In this document: positions 5,536-7,674 of the stretch, piece by piece
Position numbering within the stretch: position 1 is the first letter of the stretch
Layout of the letters: every line of letters starts with the position of its first letter
Assembly: GCA_050692915.1 (NCBI GenBank)
Contig: JBOGVU010000109.1
Span: forward strand, 1 to 7,674
DNA: 7,674 bases
Direction: 5' to 3'
Origin: CALAEC01 sp050692915
GTDB lineage: Bacteria; Actinomycetota; UBA4738; CALAEC01
Made by a program: the position numbers and the translations under genes
The notes under the pieces: generated by a model
Database searches by the model: none
What the model saw: the letters and a program-made list of their open reading frames with translations, nothing else
What the model was told of the DNA's origin: nothing

Positions 5536-5925
5536 GTGCGGGCAAGGCAAGCACGGCGGGTCCTGCGGATCGATGGTCTGATCGACCTGGGACTCGCCGC
5601 CTCGCTTCTCCTGGCCCCATGGGCCTCTCTCTACGACGCGCTGGGGCTTCCGCCCGCCGAACCGCCGGTCTTCGCCGTCATCGCCGGCGTGCTGCTGCTG
5701 GGGTTCGCGTACCTGCTGTGGGTGGCCCCCGACTACGCGGTCCTGGGACGTCGGGTGGCGGAGACGGCCGCGATCGTCAACGGCCTGATCGCCGCGGTGG
5801 TCGTCCTGTGGCTCGTCACCGGCCCGGTGGGTGTCAGGCTGCTGGGGGTGGGCATCGCCCTGGTGGTCGCCGCGGCCAAGGGTGTCCTGGCTGCGGCCGA
5901 GGCCCGGCTGGCCTCCGCTCCCTGA
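5536..5925 (+). CDS. Four-helix membrane protein of unknown function (129 aa)
   Basis: I do not recognise the family. The GTG at 5536-5538 opens 129 codons ending in TGA. The N-terminus is strongly basic (RARQARRVLR, residues 2-11), so it should stay in the cytoplasm. Four hydrophobic segments follow at about 13-33, 45-63, 77-95 and 99-120, with both termini then inside. Short polar loops carry PPAEPP (39-44) and PDYAVLGRRVAET (65-77). There are no catalytic-looking motifs or cysteines. The gene starts 10 nt after the MFS transporter stop on the same strand, suggesting an operon and possibly a helper or unrelated passenger. No Shine-Dalgarno is visible, so translation may depend on coupling to the transporter or on a leaderless mRNA from TAACCT. 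The gene is convergent with the stress protein gene, whose stop lies 16 nt downstream. Confidence 0.72.
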   Translation: MRARQARRVLRIDGLIDLGLAASLLLAPWASLYDALGLPPAEPPVFAVIAGVLLLGFAYLLWVAPDYAVLGRRVAETAAIVNGLIAAVVVLWLVTGPVGVRLLGVGIALVVAAAKGVLAAAEARLASAP

Positions 5926-5940
5926 CCGTAGCCCGAGGCA

Positions 5941-6567
5941 CTACCGGCCCCGGACCGGACGGGTCCGGTCCGGGTCGCTGGGGCCCACGGGGAATCCCTG
6001 AGCATCCGTCTCGTCGACGCGGCGCGGGCCCATCCGTTCGAGCAGCCGTCGGGCCTCCCGGGCCTCGTCCGCGCTGCCGACCGAGATCGCCGCGGTTGAT
6101 CCCGCTTCCGCCTGGAGGGGCCGGCGATCCTCCCCCCGGCGCTCCGGCCGCACGAAGCCGCCGGCGGTGAACCCGGCCGTGGCTCCGGCGAACGTCCCGA
6201 TCACCGCCCCCAGCACCAGCCGCGCACCCAGGTCGAGCCCGCCGGGCCACGGGGCCAGGGCGAGGAGGAGCCCGCCGATCGCACCGAGCAGCGCGCCCAG
6301 GGGAACCCACCGCACCAGGCCCTTGCTCATGCTCTTGGTGAAGGGCCCCACGCTCCCGGGGCCGGCCACCGTGGACTCGACCTCTTCGGCCATCTCCCCG
6401 CGGATGGCCCCTCGGCGGTCGACCGGGCCGCCCGGGCGAGCGTCGAACCCGGCCCGCCGGGCCGCTTCCACGGCTCGCCGGGCATCCTCCGGGCCTCCGA
6501 ACGTGGCCACGATCCGGCTCCCCCGGGGCACCCGGCCGCCGCGTCCATGATGGATCCCCTCGCTCAT
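5941..6567 (-). CDS. Stress-type membrane protein with YflT-like domain and glycine-rich helical hairpin
   Basis: Product: 208 residues. The ATG at 6565-6567 has AAGGA about 6 nt upstream. The N-terminal part (18-60) has the pattern of the general stress protein 17M (YflT) domain: a strand RIVATFG, then a helix with EDARRAVEAARRAGF, then a second strand. Residues 86-106 and 114-138 are two hydrophobic, Gly/Ala-rich helices with small-residue zippers (GALLGAIGG, GTFAGATAGFTAGG). These form a membrane hairpin with both flanks on the same side. The C-terminal part (157-186) repeats the strand-helix pattern (TAAISVGSADEAREARRLLERMG), suggesting two related small domains on either side of the hairpin. 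The tail is Arg/Asp/Pro-rich. This architecture is common in high-GC actinobacteria and linked to general stress; the molecular role is unknown. A strong hairpin lies in its last codons. It is probably monocistronic. Confidence 0.78.
   Translation of the reverse strand: MSEGIHHGRGGRVPRGSRIVATFGGPEDARRAVEAARRAGFDARPGGPVDRRGAIRGEMAEEVESTVAGPGSVGPFTKSMSKGLVRWVPLGALLGAIGGLLLALAPWPGGLDLGARLVLGAVIGTFAGATAGFTAGGFVRPERRGEDRRPLQAEAGSTAAISVGSADEAREARRLLERMGPRRVDETDAQGFPVGPSDPDRTRPVRGR
5949..5974. terminator. Strong hairpin at the convergent gene ends
   Basis: Eleven perfect pairs (5949-5959 with 5964-5974) enclose a 4-nt loop. It begins 24 nt after the stop of the four-helix protein gene and lies inside the last codons of the minus-strand stress protein gene. 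No T-run follows on the plus strand (GTCGCTGGGG), so it is a candidate U-less terminator for the plus-strand operon. Confidence 0.5.
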
Positions 6568-6607
6568 GCCCCGTCCTTACCCTGGGACGACCCGGGGTAT
6601 CCAGCGC

Positions 6608-6622
6608 CCGAGGACCCCTCGG
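6608..6622 (-). terminator. Short hairpin after the PPC gene
   Basis: CCGAGG (6608-6613) pairs with CCTCGG (6617-6622) around a 3-nt loop, 20 nt past the TAG of the gene at 6642-7064. Six pairs and no T-run make it a weak terminator candidate. Confidence 0.3.
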
Positions 6623-6641
6623 CGGTCGCGACTCCCCCCGC

Positions 6642-7064
6642 CTAGAGATCGAGCAGCGCGCCGCCGGTCGCTTCGTCCTGCACCCGTCGAAGCTCCGCGT
6701 CGAACCGCAGCACGAAGACCTCCAACGTGGCCCCGACGTGCCCCTCAAACAGGTGGCCCCCCACGGCCGACCCGTCGCGCTTCCCCAGCGTCACGTGGGC
6801 GTGGACCCTCGGTCCCTCCTCCATGACCGAGAGGTTCCCCAGGAACGCCAGGACCTCGGTCTCCTCCTCGATCCGGAACCGGTCGTACTCCCTCCGGTCA
6901 GGGTCCAGGAACCCGAGCTCGGCGTCGGTGAAGGCGCCGATCCCATGGAGCCTGGCCGCCCGGATCCCGTGGTCCCGGGCGAACGACGTCAGGAGGTCGA
7001 CCACGGCATCGCCGCGCTCGAACCGAAGGATATCGGTGCCCGGCTCGAGGCTCCGGTGCCTCAG
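6642..7064 (-). CDS. PPC-domain (DUF296) protein
   Basis: Product: about 140 residues, spanned almost entirely by one PPC (DUF296) domain. Diagnostic parts are RSLEPGTDIL (4-13), FARDHGIRAARLHGIGAFTDAELGF (28-52), the paired histidines in RVHAHVTLG (86-94), and GGHLFEGHVGATLEVFV (102-118). Bacterial PPC proteins are small trimers; H88, H90 and H104 are likely metal ligands, by inference. Plant versions pair the domain with AT-hooks to bind DNA; no AT-hook is present here, and the bacterial role is not known. The start is unusual. No ATG, GTG or TTG lies in frame near the domain start; the nearest upstream ATG (7197-7199) would overlap the ferredoxin gene by more than 130 nt in another frame. 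The CTG at 7062-7064 overlaps the ferredoxin TGA as CTGA, with GGGAG about 8 nt before it. I chose it; translational coupling to the ferredoxin is likely. Confidence 0.82.
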   Translation of the reverse strand: MRHRSLEPGTDILRFERGDAVVDLLTSFARDHGIRAARLHGIGAFTDAELGFLDPDRREYDRFRIEEETEVLAFLGNLSVMEEGPRVHAHVTLGKRDGSAVGGHLFEGHVGATLEVFVLRFDAELRRVQDEATGGALLDL

Positions 7065-7390
7065 GCCACGCTCTCCCAGGCCGCGACCTTCGGATGGTCC
7101 TTGTCGACCGGGCCGACCTGGGCCGCGCCGCCCGGCGAGGTGTACCCGGCGATGTCCTCGCTGAAGAACTCCGCGTTGATCGGGGTGAACTCCTTCCACT
7201 CCGCGGGCACGTCGTCCTCGGCGAAGATGGCGGTCACCGGGCAGACCGGCTCACACGCCGCGCAGTCCACGCACTCGTCGGGCTGGATGTACAGCATCCG
7301 CCCGCCCTCGTAGATGCAGTCGACCGGACACTCGTCCACGCAGGACCGGTCCTTCACGTCGATGCATGGCTCGGTGATCGTATAGGTCAC
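7061..7390 (-). CDS. fdxA: Seven-iron ferredoxin FdxA, downstream copy
   Basis: Product: 109 residues. I prefer the GTG at 7388-7390 to the ATG at 7394-7396. AAGGAGG is 7 nt from the GTG but only 1-2 nt from the ATG, and family members start MTY. Cysteine spacing is that of seven-iron ferredoxins: C9-x7-C17-x3-C21P and C40-x2-C43-x2-C46-x3-C50P. By analogy with Azotobacter ferredoxin I, C9, C17 and C50 hold the [3Fe-4S] cluster and C21, C40, C43 and C46 the [4Fe-4S] cluster; C25 matches its free Cys. The C-terminal extension with SPGGAAQVGPV is also typical of actinobacterial FdxA. It carries low-potential electrons in the cytosol; the partner enzymes are not in the window. It follows a second copy after 13 nt, with its Shine-Dalgarno touching that copy's stop (TGAAGGAGG), and it overlaps the PPC gene by 4 nt. 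Confidence 0.95.
   Translation of the reverse strand: MTYTITEPCIDVKDRSCVDECPVDCIYEGGRMLYIQPDECVDCAACEPVCPVTAIFAEDDVPAEWKEFTPINAEFFSEDIAGYTSPGGAAQVGPVDKDHPKVAAWESVA
7254..7327 (-). repeat. Perfect 74-bp direct repeat, copy 1 (copy 2 at 7597-7670)
   Basis: These 74 bases are identical to 7597-7670, at a period of 343 bp, with no silent differences. They encode the segment around CPVDCIYEGG to the second cluster loop in both ferredoxins. The repeat continues at lower identity on the C-terminal side. Confidence 0.9.
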
Positions 7391-7403
7391 GTGCATCCCT
7401 CCT

Positions 7404-7674
7404 TCAGGCGGGGGCCTGGAACCCGGCCACCACGGGGTGATCCGCCTCGACCGGGCCCACCTGGGCCGCGCCGCCCGGCGAGGTGTAGCCGGCGATCTCC
7501 TCGGTGAAGAACTCGGCGTTCACGGCCGTGTACTGCTTCCATTCGGCTGGGACGTCGTCCTCGTAAAAGATGGCCGTCACCGGGCAGACCGGCTCGCACG
7601 CCGCGCAGTCCACGCACTCGTCGGGCTGGATGTACAGCATCCGCCCGCCCTCGTAGATGCAGTCGACCGGGCAC
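7404..7674 (-). CDS. fdxA: Seven-iron ferredoxin FdxA, upstream copy (N-terminus beyond right edge)
   Basis: The frame is open from the window edge (first whole codon TGC at 7671-7673, start of CPVDCIYEGG) to TGA at 7404-7406. All 89 residues present align without gaps to the downstream copy; 15 differ by my count, so about 83% are identical. The second cluster motif C-x2-C-x2-C-x3-CP and the tail SPGGAAQVGPV are intact. Differences lie mainly after the second cluster: Ala/Tyr just after PVTAIF, then conservative changes near the C-terminus. From the 343-bp period I expect its start at about 7731-7733, outside the window, and a length of 109 residues. An internal Met (7638-7640) is not the start, since it would lose the first cluster. 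It should lead, or at least precede, the fdxA-fdxA-PPC operon; any promoter is outside the window. Confidence 0.93.
   Translation of the reverse strand, partial: CPVDCIYEGGRMLYIQPDECVDCAACEPVCPVTAIFYEDDVPAEWKQYTAVNAEFFTEEIAGYTSPGGAAQVGPVEADHPVVAGFQAPA
7597..7670 (-). repeat. Perfect 74-bp direct repeat, copy 2
   Basis: Partner of 7254-7327. The first base beyond the match differs on each side (A at 7253 against G at 7596; A at 7328 against G at 7671). Confidence 0.9.

Noticed and set aside
4220..5581. Plus-strand open frame of about 453 codons within the MFS gene
   Set aside because: It is a shifted-frame shadow of the transporter, Arg/Gly/Pro-rich, with no membrane helices or motifs.
6568..6600. 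GGGTAA upstream of the stress gene at 5941-6567 as a SigF-like -10
   Set aside because: The sixth base is wrong (A), no GGWWT lies at 16-17 nt, and +1 would fall inside or after the ribosome site.
7391..7396. ATG at 7394-7396 as the start of the downstream fdxA
   Set aside because: It is only 1-2 nt from the Shine-Dalgarno. The GTG two codons later is at proper distance and gives the usual MTY N-terminus.
7061..7674. The ferredoxin pair as a mobile or phage-like repeat
   Set aside because: The repeat unit equals one gene plus its 13-nt spacer, with no terminal inverted repeats or transposase. A simple tandem gene duplication is enough.

Overview
The window is very GC-rich (about 70% by eye), with GTG starts and strong G/C third positions. 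It reads as chromosomal DNA of a member of the Actinomycetota. Supporting signs are a seven-iron ferredoxin of the FdxA type, a YflT-like stress protein with a membrane hairpin, a SigF-like promoter, and several genes that look leaderless. I cannot place it more finely; a deep-branching or uncultured actinobacterial lineage would fit. I see no transposase, integrase, tRNA, rRNA or CRISPR array.

Layout. Positions 1-805 hold a stress-type membrane protein gene running off the left edge (minus), a 72-residue small protein (minus) and a 30-residue membrane peptide (plus). Positions 867-3819 hold three minus-strand genes: a secreted RTX-type calcium-binding repeat protein, a stand-alone zinc-type ribosomal protein S4 (rpsD), and a secreted six-Asp-box beta-propeller (sialidase-fold) protein with its own promoter. 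Positions 3906-4193 hold a small cysteine-containing protein (minus). It diverges from a plus-strand pair: a 12-helix major facilitator transporter and a four-helix membrane protein. Positions 5941-6567 hold a minus-strand stress-type membrane protein. Positions 6642-7674 hold a minus-strand operon of two tandem, nearly identical seven-iron ferredoxins followed by a PPC/DUF296 protein. The upstream ferredoxin copy is cut by the right edge.

Two kinds of gene start can be seen. Most genes have a clear Shine-Dalgarno sequence. Four genes (72-residue protein, rpsD, 95-residue protein, four-helix membrane protein) have none, and each instead has a TAnnnT -10 hexamer 6-8 nt before the start codon, as expected for leaderless mRNAs. 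Convergent gene ends carry strong hairpins.

I find no clear new defence or biosynthetic system. The most unusual points are the duplicated fdxA pair with a 74-bp stretch of perfect identity, the PPC gene that seems to start at a CTG overlapping the ferredoxin stop codon, the orphan S4 with a His-Cys-Cys-Cys zinc site, and a SigF-like promoter whose -35 element lies in a hairpin loop.
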